A stretch of 64,000 bases of DNA, from assembly GCA_965153355.1 (NCBI GenBank), contig OZ231126.1, positions 6,076,001-6,140,000 of the forward strand, given 5' to 3'. Each line of letters starts with the position of its first letter. Position 1 is the stretch's first letter. Shown one piece after another: positions 49,274-60,305 of the stretch. The notes beneath the pieces are model-generated. The model was not told where the DNA came from and did not search any database. It saw only the letters and a list, made by a program, of their open reading frames with translations. The DNA comes from Flaccisagitta enflata. Lineage: Eukaryota; Chaetognatha; Sagittoidea; Aphragmophora. A program made the translations under genes and the position numbers.

Positions 49274-50318
49274 ACGCTGATTGGTGCCACGCCCAGTTGC
49301 TGTTCAATTTAACTACAATTTGCAACATGGCGTGGAGAGCGCCATTCGCTGAGGATCTGATTCACCCATCACATCCTCATCCCATCGATGGACAGGCCGG
49401 CAAGTCGGGGGCGCTACCCGGGGCGTGGAATGACGTCCGCCCCGGGGCCTGGCGAAAAACGCCCGCGTAAGTATCATGGTTTGGGAAGGGTTGAGGTTGA
49501 GTTTTTGTGGTAAATTTGAATCTGTGTACGATAAGAACTTTACTAATCAATCTGCCCCTGTTCTTTCTCTTTCTTTTTCTTCCCTTCGGGGAGGATTCAC
49601 TCTCAGACGGCTGCACCACCTGCGCCTTTCGATGCGGTCGCCGTTGACGACATCATTCATCGCCTTTCGCCCACGAGTTGACGAGGTGTTGGAGCCGGAA
49701 TGACCCGCTCGTCTCTGTAATGGAGAAGGCGCAGGTGATGTGGTCGTTCCATGATGCTTACTAATTTTTCTTTTATTTAACAGATTCGTTTTTATTATAT
49801 AGTTAGTAATTTATTTAATTTTGTCTTGTTTTGTTTGGTTCTTTGGAACATGTACATTTTTGTTGTGTTTGTTTTAGACATGGTCTTTTAGTCATTATTA
49901 CGAATACTTCGTATGACATGTTTTTAGTAGTATGCCCCACTTATTATTTTCCACTCTCAAGTCAAATCCCAGGCTTGAGTGCTCCAAGGCCCCTCCCCCC
50001 CCCTTCCCTTTAACTTTCACAGAACGGGCGCCTCAACCTCCTCGTCGCCGCCTCGCCTCCATCCGCGTCATCGTTGATCGCTGAAAATTTGCTGGTGGTG
50101 GATCCTTTCCGGACGGAATCATCATTCGTGCAGTCGTCGATCTGTTGATAGTTAGGGTGGGGATGTAAGAGGCGGTGGACGGGGGGGGAGGGGCGGGGGC
50201 TGTATCTATGTAAATTTTTTTTTAAGGAAGGTAGTATCGGTTTTTTAGTAGGGTTTCCCCGACTGGAAACTAGATGTCGGATTTTTGAAATTCGTGAAAT
50301 TCCAAAAATGGGGCAGAA
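49274..50318 (+). other. Untranslated 3' region of the BEL/Pao element
   Basis: No long frame. Contains a pyrimidine block (cccctcccccccccttccc, near 49,992), a G-rich block (ggacggggggggaggggcggggg, near 50,178) and, right before the LTR, the purine-rich AAAAATGGGGCAGAA as likely polypurine tract. Confidence 0.6.
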
Positions 50319-51230
50319 TGTTAGAAATGTATGTCTGTCCGTTTCTTAGGTATGTGTGCTTTTGTCTCTTTTGCGTGCTTTTGGCTTTTCCTCTTTCTCG
50401 ATTATTCAATGCCCTTGTCTTTTGTTTCTCGCCATTTTTTATATTGAACGCTAGATGGGTAACCATATGGTTGCGCCTTGTATTTTGTGCCATTTGTTTT
50501 TATTACGTAGGCGAACATACGTAACTCGTCTTTCGTATCGTCCAATTTTTGGATTGATTGATTTTATTTATTTACGGCATTGCTTCCTAAAGTGATTGTT
50601 TGATTTTTCGTGATCGTTTGAATGCGCCCTTGGAATTCACTAATTTCAATAATCTCTCATCTTTTTATTGCAGATAAACTTATGAACGGACAATTAACGT
50701 TAATTTGACTTCGACAGACTGTGGGTTGAAACCAACTAAAGTGGGCTAAAGTAAGTTTTATAGACGCGCCTTTGCTTTTATTAACGTTGTTTTTATCTTG
50801 TTTTCCGGTCTGTTATTTTGTCTTTTGCTCTTTTGCATTTTTATCGCCGGATTTTAGTATGGTTTTATCGCTTGCCCGATCAGCTTGCTATAGGGATGAT
50901 ATGGATGAATTTAATGGGATGGGCCGGGGCAGGGGCAGGTATTATCAGGTGGCATGGGCTCTGAAGAAGATGAACATGTTGTCATGTGCTGTTTCTGTCC
51001 TTTATTGTGTCCTATCTCGATTTCATGTTATCTTTTGCGTTTGCTGATCACAATTAACGCCCACTTTCCCTTTCATTTTTCCCCCTCTCTTCAGTTGTTG
51101 AAATTTTTATGGAATAAACGAGACGATCGCCTTCCTATTTTCCAATCGGCCAACTTTCTTTCACCACAAGTCGTCAGTCAGATAGACGCTCATAGACAGT
51201 GCCAGTTGAAACTCGTGGGCGTAATTTATA
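50319..51230 (+). repeat. 3' LTR of the BEL/Pao element
   Basis: 912 bp, nearly identical to 37,999-38,913, followed by the target-site copy CACAT. Confidence 0.95.
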
Positions 51231-51235
51231 CACAT

Positions 51236-53320
51236 GCAGACCACTCCAGCATTGCAGGCACAAGAACACAGGAGCACTGGCGCTAAACACTACAGCACTG
51301 CAGACACGGCAAATCAAAGTCACCACTACAGGCACAGTGGCACAAGCGTAACAGTGCAACGATGGGAGCAATATCACAGCAAAGCAGAATCATTATTGAA
51401 TTGCTTAACAAAATACAACACTATCAACAGCAAGGCCACAATAGCTGGATAGCAAGCAGGCGCAGCAACCCAGCAAGGCATCATGATACAGCACAGCAAA
51501 GGGCAAACAGCAACATAACACAGATCAGCATTGCGGCAAACACAACATAGCAACACAGGTGTTAGAGCTTTGCCAAGCAAATGTCAGAGTTAGGCAATTC
51601 ATGTCGGAACCTAGCGATGCAAACGCTACAGTGATATCAGCAACACACATATGACAATACAGCAACACACACGCCAAAGCTGAGCAAAACAAACGACACA
51701 GCTCAGCAATGACTTGACTCAACAACATTGATATCGCAGCAACAACAGACTAACACTCAATGACACTAACGTAACCGCTCGACCAAGCAGATGGCGTGGC
51801 CAACCACGCAGCTCAACAACACACTCATCGCAGCACAACAGTATACATGTCAAGTACAATGATGCATGTGTCGCAGCACAACAATGGGCATCTTGCAGTA
51901 CAACATAGCACAAGGCAGCACAACAATTCACAACGCAGCACAAAAATATAATACCATCAATGGCAGGGCCAAAACAGCTGGATAGCAGGCTGGATAGAAG
52001 CAACCCAACAAGGCGGACAAGATTATACAGCACAGCCAAAGGCTCACAGCAACATAAACATCACGGATCATCATTGTGGCTACAGCAACACTTGTGTTAA
52101 CAGAGCAATACAAAAGACACAGCTTAGCAAAGTAACGAGTCAACAACACTAATGTCACAGCAACAACAGACTCAATGCTCAATGACTCAATGCTCAATGA
52201 CTCAATGGCTCAACCAAGCATATGGCATACTCAACCACATGTTTCAACAATGCACTATTACAGCACAATAATGCACATTTCGCAGCACAACAGTGTACAA
52301 GGCAGCACAAAAATGCACATGGCAGCACAACAAGGCATATGTAAAAGCTCAACAATGTACACATCAGAGCACAATATTGCACATGTCAAAGCAAAACAAT
52401 GCACATGTCAAAGCAACATGTCAAAGCACAACAACACACATGGCAAAGCACATCAAGGCACATGGCAAATCTGAACAATGCACAGGTCGAAGTTCAACAA
52501 ACAGATAGCACAGCTTAACCACGCAACCTAACAACACACATCCACACAACGCATGTCGCGACGCAGTGTAACTATCGCGGCACAATTATGCACATGTTGC
52601 TGCTCAATTACACAAATGTCACCGCACATTTAGGCTTACGTTGCCGCACAATTATGCACATGTTATTGCGGCAAAACCATGTGGCAGCAGGTCAACATGT
52701 CACAACACAAAAACACAAATTAAAGCACATGTCATAGTTTAACAACCCACATATCAAAGCTCAAAAATGCACATGTCAAAGCTCAGCTGGCCACATGTTA
52801 AAGCTTAACAAAACACATAATGGGGCACATCTCAGTAAAACACATGAAGCTGCTGCACAACAAACGTTTCATCACAAAATTGCAGCTCCACAATGCGCAT
52901 AAAACAGCTCAATACATGTCACAGCTTTACACAACATGCAACATGCAACTTGATAAAGCATAAGCAACATCCCAATGAACACATGCCACAGCTCGATAAA
53001 GCATGTGCCACAGCTTGCTTAAGCTCAAGCCTTATGCCAAAGCCAAACAAGCTGTCACAGCTCAACATGACATATGTCACAGCTTGCAAGCAAACACTTC
53101 TCACTGCACATCAACACAGCTTCAAAGCTCTTTATGCGGATGCTATGGGCCCAGGATTGCAGACAAAAGCAGCATCGCATACAATAGAACCTAGCAGAGC
53201 ATTAGTTTGGCCATGCAAACATCAGATAGCTCAATAAAACATACAACACAGCTTAGCAATGCAAATGTCACCACTTGACCATGTGTATGTCAATACAAAA
53301 ACAAAAAACAGAAAACAAAA
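51236..53320. repeat. CA-rich degenerate satellite
   Basis: About 2 kb built of loosely repeated words such as CAGCACAACAATGCACATG, 'cacatgtcaaagc' and 'acagctcaac', with no fixed period. Continues the DNA left of the BEL/Pao insertion (37,790-37,998). Short frames here are repeat-derived. Confidence 0.75.
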
Positions 53321-53399
53321 AAAAAACCTTAGCACTCCCAGACAGACCTGCATTGAGACTCCTTCAGCTGTTTCAGATGGTCACTTGGCCATTAAGGAC

Positions 53400-55075
53400 A
53401 GACTTCTACTAGTATCCAACCCCGGCCACTCCAGACAGAACCCAACTGAGACCCAACCCCAGCAAATTCAAAATTCCTGCTGAAACTCAAACTCCAGCAA
53501 CTTCAGACTTGACTAGCAACCCAGACAGACTTTTACTAGGACACAACCCCACCAATTCAATCAGGCTTCTATGATGACAACCAGACTTCTACCGGAATTC
53601 AAACTGGCTATTCTGGACAGACTTCTACTTGGCCTCAACCCTGGCTTCGATATGCAACCTAACTCTAGCAACCCAGACTTCTAGTGGGACACAACCCCAG
53701 TGACTAATCCAACCCCAGACAGGCTTTGACTGGAACCCAACCTCAGCTTCTCCAGACAGGCTTCAATTGGGAGTCAACCCAAGCAATTCCAGTCAGGCTT
53801 CGACTGAGACCCAACCCCAGCAATTCCAGGCAGGCTTTGACTGGAACTCAACCCCAGCAATTCCAGACAGGCTTCGACTGGAACTCAACCCCAGCAATTC
53901 CAGACAGGCTTCGACTGGAACTCAACCCCAGCAATTTGGACAGGCTTCGACTGGAACTCAACCCCAGCAATTCCAGACAGGCTTCAACTGGGACTCAACC
54001 CCAGCAATTCCAGAAGGTTTTGACTGGGACTCAACCCCAGCAATTCCAGACAGGCTTTGACTGGAACTCAACCCCAACAATTCCACAAGCTTCGACTGGG
54101 GCTCAACTCAACCAATTCCAGACAGGCTTTGACTGGGACTCCAACCCAGCAATTCCAGACAAGCTTCGACTGGGACTCCAACCCAGCAATTACCGACAAG
54201 CTTCGACTGGGACTCCAACCCAACAATTACAGATAAGCTTCGACTGGGACTCAAACCCAGCAATTACAGACAAGCTTCTACTGGAACTCCAACCCAGCAA
54301 TTACAGACAAGCTTCGACTGGGACTCAAACCCAGCAATTCCAGACAAGCTTCAACTGGGACTCCAACCCAGCAATTACAGACAAGCTTCGACTTGGACTC
54401 CAACCCAGCAATTACAGACAAGCTTTTGACTGGACTCAACCCACCACAGACAAGCTCTACTGGGACTCCAACCCAGCAATTACAGACAAGCTACTGGGAC
54501 CTAACCCAGCAATTACAGACAAGCTTCAACTGGGACTCCAACCCAGCAATTACAGACAAGCTTTGACTGGGACTCCAACCCAGTAATTACAGACAAGCTT
54601 CTACTGGAACTCCAACCCAGCAATTACAGACAAGCTTCGACTGGGACTCCAACAACCCAGCAATTACAGACAAACTTCGACTGGGACTGCAACCCAGCAA
54701 TTACAGACATGCTTCGACTGGGACTCCAACCCAGCAATTACAGACAAGCTTCGACTGGGACTCCAACCCGGCAATTACAGACAAGCTTCGACTGGGACTC
54801 CAACCCAGCAATTCCAGACAAGCTTCAACTGGGACTCAAACCCAGCAATTCCAGACAAGCTTCAACTGGGACTCAAACCCAGCAATTCCAGACAAGCTTC
54901 AACTGGGACTCAATCCCAGCAATTCCAGACAGGCTTCGACTGGGACTCAATCCCAGCAATTCCAGACAGGCTTCGACTGGGACTCAATCCCAGCAATTCC
55001 AGACAGGCTTCGACTGGGACACAAGCCCAGCTGCTTCAGACAGGCTTCAACTGGGGCTCAACCCCAGCAATTCCA
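53400..55075. repeat. 37-bp minisatellite
   Basis: About 35-45 copies of a unit reading roughly GACTGGGACTCCAACCCAGC + AATTACAGACAAGCTTC, clean from 53,800 and degenerate before. A 37-base unit cycles through the three frames, so an open frame shows a 37-residue super-period in which one DNA word is read three ways (TGTQPQQFQTGFD, WNSTPAIPDRLRL, ELNPSNSRQA). Frames at 53,726-54,586 and 54,709-55,230 stay open for that reason. Confidence 0.92.
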
Positions 55076-55229
55076 ATATTCTTGCCATGAGTCTCCATCG
55101 CCATTTCTGTCGATATTTCCAACACTATCCCACCACTATTTCCATCACTCTTCCATTGCTATCACCGATGCCACTTGCCACTGCTAACACTGCAGTCTGC
55201 ATCTCCGATGCCGAAACAAAAAGCGCTTG

Positions 55230-56095
55230 ATGTCTTAAATCTGATGTTGACCAATAAGTCAAGAAAAGAATGCATCAAACGGAAATTGCCCCGACAAATC
55301 CTAGCTCATATTCAATTCCCAATGCAGAGCCAAAAACCATGCCACCTGAACCCACAATGCTAAGATCTCCCTTAGCTTATCGATTCACTGCAGAATCTCT
55401 TCCCCAGACTAACTACAGCAAAGGTCAGGAAAAGAAAACATCAAATATCACCAGCTATGGATCTTCTCTTAACCAATCTATTGACTTCTGAATCTCAACT
55501 ACAGCTCAACAACAGCAAATAAAATTTGATGTCTTATATCGGATGGTGACCAAAAGGCCAGGAAAAGAATGTACTATTTTACTCCTGAATCTCAACTTCA
55601 GCTCAACCACAGCTCAACCACAACAAATAAAATTTGATGATATTTATATCAGATGGCAATGAAGGCCAGGAAAAGAATGCATCAAATATCAAATGCTATG
55701 GATCTTCTTCAACCAATCAATTCACTTCTGAATCTCAACTACAGGTCAATCACAGCAAATAAAATTTGATGGCTTATATCAGATGGTGACCAAAAGGCCA
55801 GGAAAAGAATGCATCAAATAGCACATGCCATGGATCTTCTCCAACCAACCAATTAAATTCTGAATCTCCACTTCAGCTCAACCACAGCAAACAAAAATTT
55901 GATGGCTTATATCAGATGGTGACCAAAAGGCCAGGAAAAGAATGCATCAAATATCACATGCTATAGATCTTTTTCCACCAATCAATTTACTTTCGAATCT
56001 GAACTTCAGCTCAACCTAAGCAAACAAAATTTGATGGCTTATATCAGATGGTGACCAAAAGGCCAGGAAAAGAATGCATCAAATTTCTTACTAGC
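55230..56095. repeat. Tandem array, unit about 133 bp
   Basis: The phrase 'aggccaggaaaagaatgcatcaaat' recurs near 55,660, 55,797, 55,929 and 56,058, with diverged copies near 55,262, 55,420 and 55,555. Each unit also carries 'tttgatggcttatatcagatggtgacca' and 'gaatctcaacttcagctcaaccacagcaaa'. Confidence 0.88.
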
Positions 56096-56149
56096 ATTGA
56101 GGATTACTCAAAGGGGAAGCTTTGCTTCATCTCCTGCATGAACAGGAAC

Positions 56150-56612
56150 AGGGTCTGAGATCAATTATCTATAGTACTATGCTGACGTTCTTATGTTGAA
56201 AGCCATTGGTTTGCTTGAATAGTTTGTCCACAACATCAATTTGAAGTAAAACAATCATTTACAGTTTTAACTTAAAAATCTTGTTTGATTTTCAAAACGG
56301 ATTTCTTTTTAATTGCTTTTATTTCCAATTAACTTGAGCTATAGAGTTCAAATTGGTTTCAAATGAAAGATTATGCAAATATCTTTGATTTGAGACCAAT
56401 CAGGCAACTGTAGCTCAAGTCAGTCTGAGATAAGAGAATTTTGAGAAAATCTGCTTTGAACATTCTTACTAGATTTTCAGCTAAAACTGTAAATCATTGT
56501 TTTACTTCAAATTGATGTTGTGGTCAAACTATTCAAGCTAAACCAATGAAATTTTAACACAAAAAACGTCAAACATAGTACTATGAAAGAAAATTGATCT
56601 CAGACCACAGAC
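56150..56612. mobile_element. Foldback element, about 460 bp
   Basis: Left 'ggtctgagatcaatt…atagtactatg' is mirrored by 'catagtactatgaaagaaaattgatctcagacc'. Inner pairs include AACATCAATTTGAAGTAAAA / TTTTACTTCAAATTGATGTT and 'ttgagctatag…' / '…ctgtagctcaa'. The inner 'acatcaatttgaagtaaaa' arm is shared with the foldback at 60,015. Confidence 0.8.
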
Positions 56613-56699
56613 TTGATGCATATAGGAATGTAAGCTTAATACTTTTCCCACTTTGAGATTGATCACCCTGTATGAATCGCCTTCTTATCTACTAACCAA

Positions 56700-57285
56700 A
56701 CATATAACTGAATCTCATCTTCCGCTCAACCTCAGCAAATAAAAAACTTTTCCACAGCTTATGTCATCAATGATTTCCGCGTCTTCAGCCAAACTGCAGC
56801 CAAAACAGACTTAGCACTGACTGACCGGGCTATCTGGCAAGAGACAGCACCCAAGCCAAGGCAGACAGAACTACTATTAACGTTTGTTCCAACAAATGAC
56901 TCGAACACTGCGGAATTTAAAGCAAGCGTGAGAGAATGCAATAATGCTAAAAGGGGAGATAAGGCGGATTAAGACAATTATCTCAATTACCAAACATAAA
57001 ACAAATAACACGGGCTCAAACCTCAGAACAACATGACGTGACCAAATACCACACAGACAAAATGAATGCCTAAAGTCATGATAGGAATGAGACATAATAC
57101 ATCACCCAATGGTTTAAGCCGAGCGACAATCCAAATTTGAAACTTGCAACACGCAACGGATTTTCCTCCCGTAACAACGCCAAACAAAGGAACGATATCA
57201 AAGCGACTTGAGCAAAAACACGACAACCCATGATCCACCGTGAAATCCTCCACGAACCTGGGTGAGCTGGAGAGCAGGGGAACTA
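56700..57285. other. Decayed retroelement-like region (weak)
   Basis: A plus-strand frame with stops reads AYVINDFRVFSQTAAKTDLA and PKPRQTELLLTFVPTNDSN near 56,755-56,960. The segment ends with the pre-LTR text of the TRIM-like family (57,228-57,279). It may be a 5'-truncated copy of a longer parent element. Confidence 0.35.
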
Positions 57286-57461
57286 GTAAATATCTCTGTG
57301 GATATCTCTGTAATTTAGACGCTCGGATGAAAACTCGGATACAAACCTGTGGCTGATGCAGTTAGATAAAATGGTACAGCACCATATTGATGAGAAATTT
57401 GATAACATACACATGGAAAAAGAAAAGTGACATGGTACCAATTCGGAGCTGCTGATTGAGT

Positions 57462-57680
57462 CTCTGCACGATTTTGTTTTTCTTTCAGAATCCTCCGCCA
57501 GCGAATTAAATTCGAATAGCCTAGGTCGCACACATAAACCCAGCCAACCCTTAGCCCTAAAGCACACCTTGTCCCAACCCTAACCCTAAAACTATCCCCA
57601 ACCCTAACTCTAACCCTAAACCCACCCCTAACCCTAATTTAAAAAGACGCTTAAAAAGTCTTAAAAACAAAAGATCGACA
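57462..57680. repeat. Dispersed repeat with CCCTAA-like core, second copy
   Basis: Same leader ('cagaatcctccgcca.gcgaatta.attcgaatag'), CCCTAA/CCCCAA core and tail ('cgcttaaaaagtcttaaaaacaaaagatc') as 7960-8212, in the same orientation. Confidence 0.85.
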
Positions 57681-58026
57681 GATGCTTGTACAAGTGTACC
57701 CAAAAGTCTTTGCTCGGTTTTCAAACGGTGAGCGTCATAATCTTCTGACTGCCTCCTCAGATTGCAAGGTACAGTTGAACCCCACTCTAGTGGATCCGGT
57801 ACTGGCGGAATTCCGCCTACACTCTTTTCTTTTTATTAGAACATGTTATTTTTTTTCTGAGGCTCAATGTTCTTATTTCTAAGGCGATTTGAGGCTCAAA
57901 TTGTTTTTGGGATATTCTTATTTTTCTTATTGCCAGCTTAAATAAGAATGTTCTTTTTTTTGGTTTTTTAACAACACTGATCGCCTATTGAAAGGTTGAG
58001 AAAACTATTGAAAGGTTGAGAAAAGA

Positions 58027-58329
58027 ATGCATTGCCAAACTGTAGGAGCCATATACGGGATGTTCTGTAGGAAGTGTGCAAAAGTAGTTTATGTTGGAAA
58101 AACCAAGAACAGGATAAGTGAGAGGTTCAACGGCCATAGAGCGGACATGCGATCAGAGGACGAATCGAAGCCGGCGTACCGTTTCAAGAAAGAAGGGCAT
58201 GTTGAAGATGACATGGAGGTGATTGGGCTGGAGTACGTGCCGGGGGAAGATGACGTCTACAGGGTCGCACGCGAACGATGGTGGATGAACCGTATGGGGA
58301 CATTTGAGGAAGAGAACAGAAAAAGATAG
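58027..58329 (+). CDS. GIY-YIG endonuclease domain fragment, Penelope-like type
   Basis: A 100-residue frame with the GIY-YIG layout: AIYGMFCRKCAKVVYVGKTK (the GIY and YIG strands, with a CxxC between them), then the arginine-bearing helix ISERFNGHRAD and, after a spacer, the glutamate-bearing ARERWWMNRMG. The CxxC between the two strands and the ERFNGHR motif are typical of the nuclease at the C-terminus of Penelope-like retroelements, though related free-standing ORFs exist. No reverse transcriptase is found upstream; a 19-bp direct repeat (aactattgaaaggttgaga) lies directly before the ATG. Most likely a 5'-truncated element whose nuclease remains open. Confidence 0.6.
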   Translation: MHCQTVGAIYGMFCRKCAKVVYVGKTKNRISERFNGHRADMRSEDESKPAYRFKKEGHVEDDMEVIGLEYVPGEDDVYRVARERWWMNRMGTFEEENRKR

Positions 58330-59367
58330 GCCTCTGATACCCTGGGTTTTTTTTAAAACTAAAAACTCACAAACTAAAGAAAACAAAAATCATTACCCAG
58401 GCGTAGAAAGGGGTTCTTAATGTAAATGATGGTCCTAATTTTAGTGCTTACCAAGTACGCTTCATCAGACAATCTCATTGGAGGCACTACAAAAAATTCG
58501 AATATTGGAAGTTTTTTATGGTAAACAGACTAGTGAAATGAGATGGAATGTGGTTTGACACACATTTTTATGGTCGACTGAAATGATTGAATATTGTTGT
58601 TCTCAGGCTCTAACCCTTGAAAAAGTGCGTGATGAACGAAATATATTGGGGTAACTTTTACACGAAAACTATTGTGTTAATTACAAATAAATAAGATTTT
58701 AGTTAAAAACTAATTGATGTCAACCTTTACAATAACACGGTCATTATTCTTTTAGTTTCCTGCAGTTCCTTTATTAAGTTTTGCTAGAAGAGCGGAGGGT
58801 CCGCTGGAACAATGTCTGCCGTCATTGGATCAATAGTTGTATATCTTATTATATTTGATAATGTTAAAATTGGAATGTTAAGAAAAAAAAACATAACTAG
58901 AATCGTGAGACTCTCGCCTTTAATATGAATGTAGACTTGACAATACATTTGCTGTACATGAAAATTGTTTGTTACATAATTAAACATCAAAAAATCATTA
59001 AAAAAGTTCTCTCATAGAAAAACGATACGCAGAGTATAGATAAAAATATCAATTTTTCTTTTTAGAATCTTGAACAGAATGAGGTGACGATGATTTGAGC
59101 CAAATTTGAAATATACATCTTTTTTTCTTGATATTTTATTACATACTTAAAGTATTAAAACTTTGATTTGACCAACTTGCTGTGCTTGCTTAAAGCCGCT
59201 TAATGAGATTAAGCTAGCCCTGATATATATCTATGTGTATGCCAAAGCTCAATATGAACAGTTTTGTCAGCTAGCGTCAGCCAGCATTCAAAGATATCCT
59301 ATCATATGCAAATTAAGTTTACAAACGCAAAAAAATTTTATTCGAAAATGATCTGAGAGTGAAAGAG
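58330..59367. other. Intergenic, no supported feature
   Basis: AT-rich. Short frames on both strands lack recognisable content. May include the 3' flank of the GIY-YIG element. Confidence 0.4.
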
Positions 59368-59383
59368 GGGGGGAGAGAGAGAG

Positions 59384-59473
<90 letters not shown>
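59368..59473. repeat. (GA)n microsatellite
   Basis: About 105 bp of GA repeat, slightly imperfect at its left end. Confidence 0.98.
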
Positions 59474-59476
<3 letters not shown>

Positions 59477-59675
59477 AAAGAAAGATTGGTTTAAGTGAAT
59501 TTGTTGCTTTAGATTATTGATTCTTTAATTTTCTAGTCCCTTACTTATACTAATCCCTAAAAAAACAGATCATGAGTTTTGTCCTTTAAATAGATATACA
59601 TTTGTTGTCATAATATTCTGAAATGTTGCATTGTATTTTATGATTTTTATTGCTCTGAGGTATTTGATATTTATA

Positions 59676-59845
59676 AGTCGCGTGCACGCGACTCTACAAC
59701 CCACGTTGGTTGGTCGGTCGGTTGGTCACATTTTACTTTTTTTTATGATTAAATTTTTTGCTCCTGCCAAAATGGTCTGGTGACCTCAAATATGGCCCCT
59801 GCCCACCTGTACGCGACTTCGATAGCCATGTATCCGGCCTTGTTT
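59676..59845 (+). mobile_element. AGTCGCG-family element, copy 7
   Basis: Starts with the perfect palindrome AGTCGCGTGCACGCGACT, continues with 'ggttggtcggtcggttggtc' and the 'gacctcaaatatggcccctgcccacc' block, then TACGCGACTTC, and ends AGCCATGTATCCGGCCTTG. Very close to copy 2 (10,987). Confidence 0.85.
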
Positions 59846-60014
59846 TTAGGTAAAAAGTGATGATACAGGGTGTTTCACACCAAATTAGATATAAGAAAAC
59901 AACGCCATTTTGCTTCTAAAAATACAAAAATAGTTCTGGAAAAAAATTTAAAAAGCACTTAAGCTCCGATTTTTTGTGTAAAAATTTCATGGGTTTGGGA
60001 TAAATATCTTGGCC

Positions 60015-60305
60015 AACAACATCAATTTGAAGTAAAATGAGCATTTAAAGGAGAAGCTCTTTTAACATAATTTTGATTTTGAAAATTTTTCTTTGAAGTG
60101 CTTTCCTTTTTAAACGGCTTGAGCCACAATTAGACTAGTCTCAAATTCGAAAATTTGAAAAGCTTTAATTTGAGACCAATCTGGCATTTGTATCTCAAGC
60201 CGTTTAGAAATGAGAGCATTTTGAAGAAAAACTTTTAAAAGCAAAATTATGTTAAAAGAGCGTCTCCTCTTAATGCTCCTTTTATTTCAAATTGATGTTG
60301 AGATC
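60015..60305. mobile_element. Foldback element, about 290 bp
   Basis: AACATCAATTTGAAGTAAAA (60,018) is mirrored by TTTTATTTCAAATTGATGTT (60,285). Further inside, 'gagaagctcttttaacataattttg' / 'caaaattatgttaaaagag', 'aaacggcttgagc' / 'ctcaagccgttt' and 'gtctcaaatt' / 'aatttgagac' pair. Shares its outer arm with the foldback at 56,150. Confidence 0.8.

Larger units (their letters stand above)
37999..51230 (+). mobile_element. BEL/Pao LTR retrotransposon, about 13.2 kb
   Basis: Two near-identical direct LTRs (37,999-38,913 and 50,319-51,230) enclose gag, protease, RT, RNase H, integrase and an extra ORF on the plus strand. The 5-bp direct repeat CACAT flanks the element (37,994-37,998 and 51,231-51,235), as expected for integration. 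LTRs start TGTTAG and end TTTATA. The gag zinc-knuckle pattern, the DSGAD-type protease fused after gag, the RT-RNase H-INT order, the WRWVDSSNNPAD motif and the C-terminal DUF5641-like module are all BEL/Pao hallmarks. At 13.2 kb it is long for the group because of the glutamine-rich gag and the 3' extra ORF. No tRNA-type primer site (TGG…) follows the 5' LTR directly. A purine-rich AAAAATGGGGCAGAA precedes the 3' LTR. It landed in CA-rich satellite DNA. Confidence 0.95.

Noticed and set aside
51234-53237. Several His/Gln/Thr-rich short frames
   Set aside because: They follow the CA-rich satellite words, change frame without consequence and show no domain.
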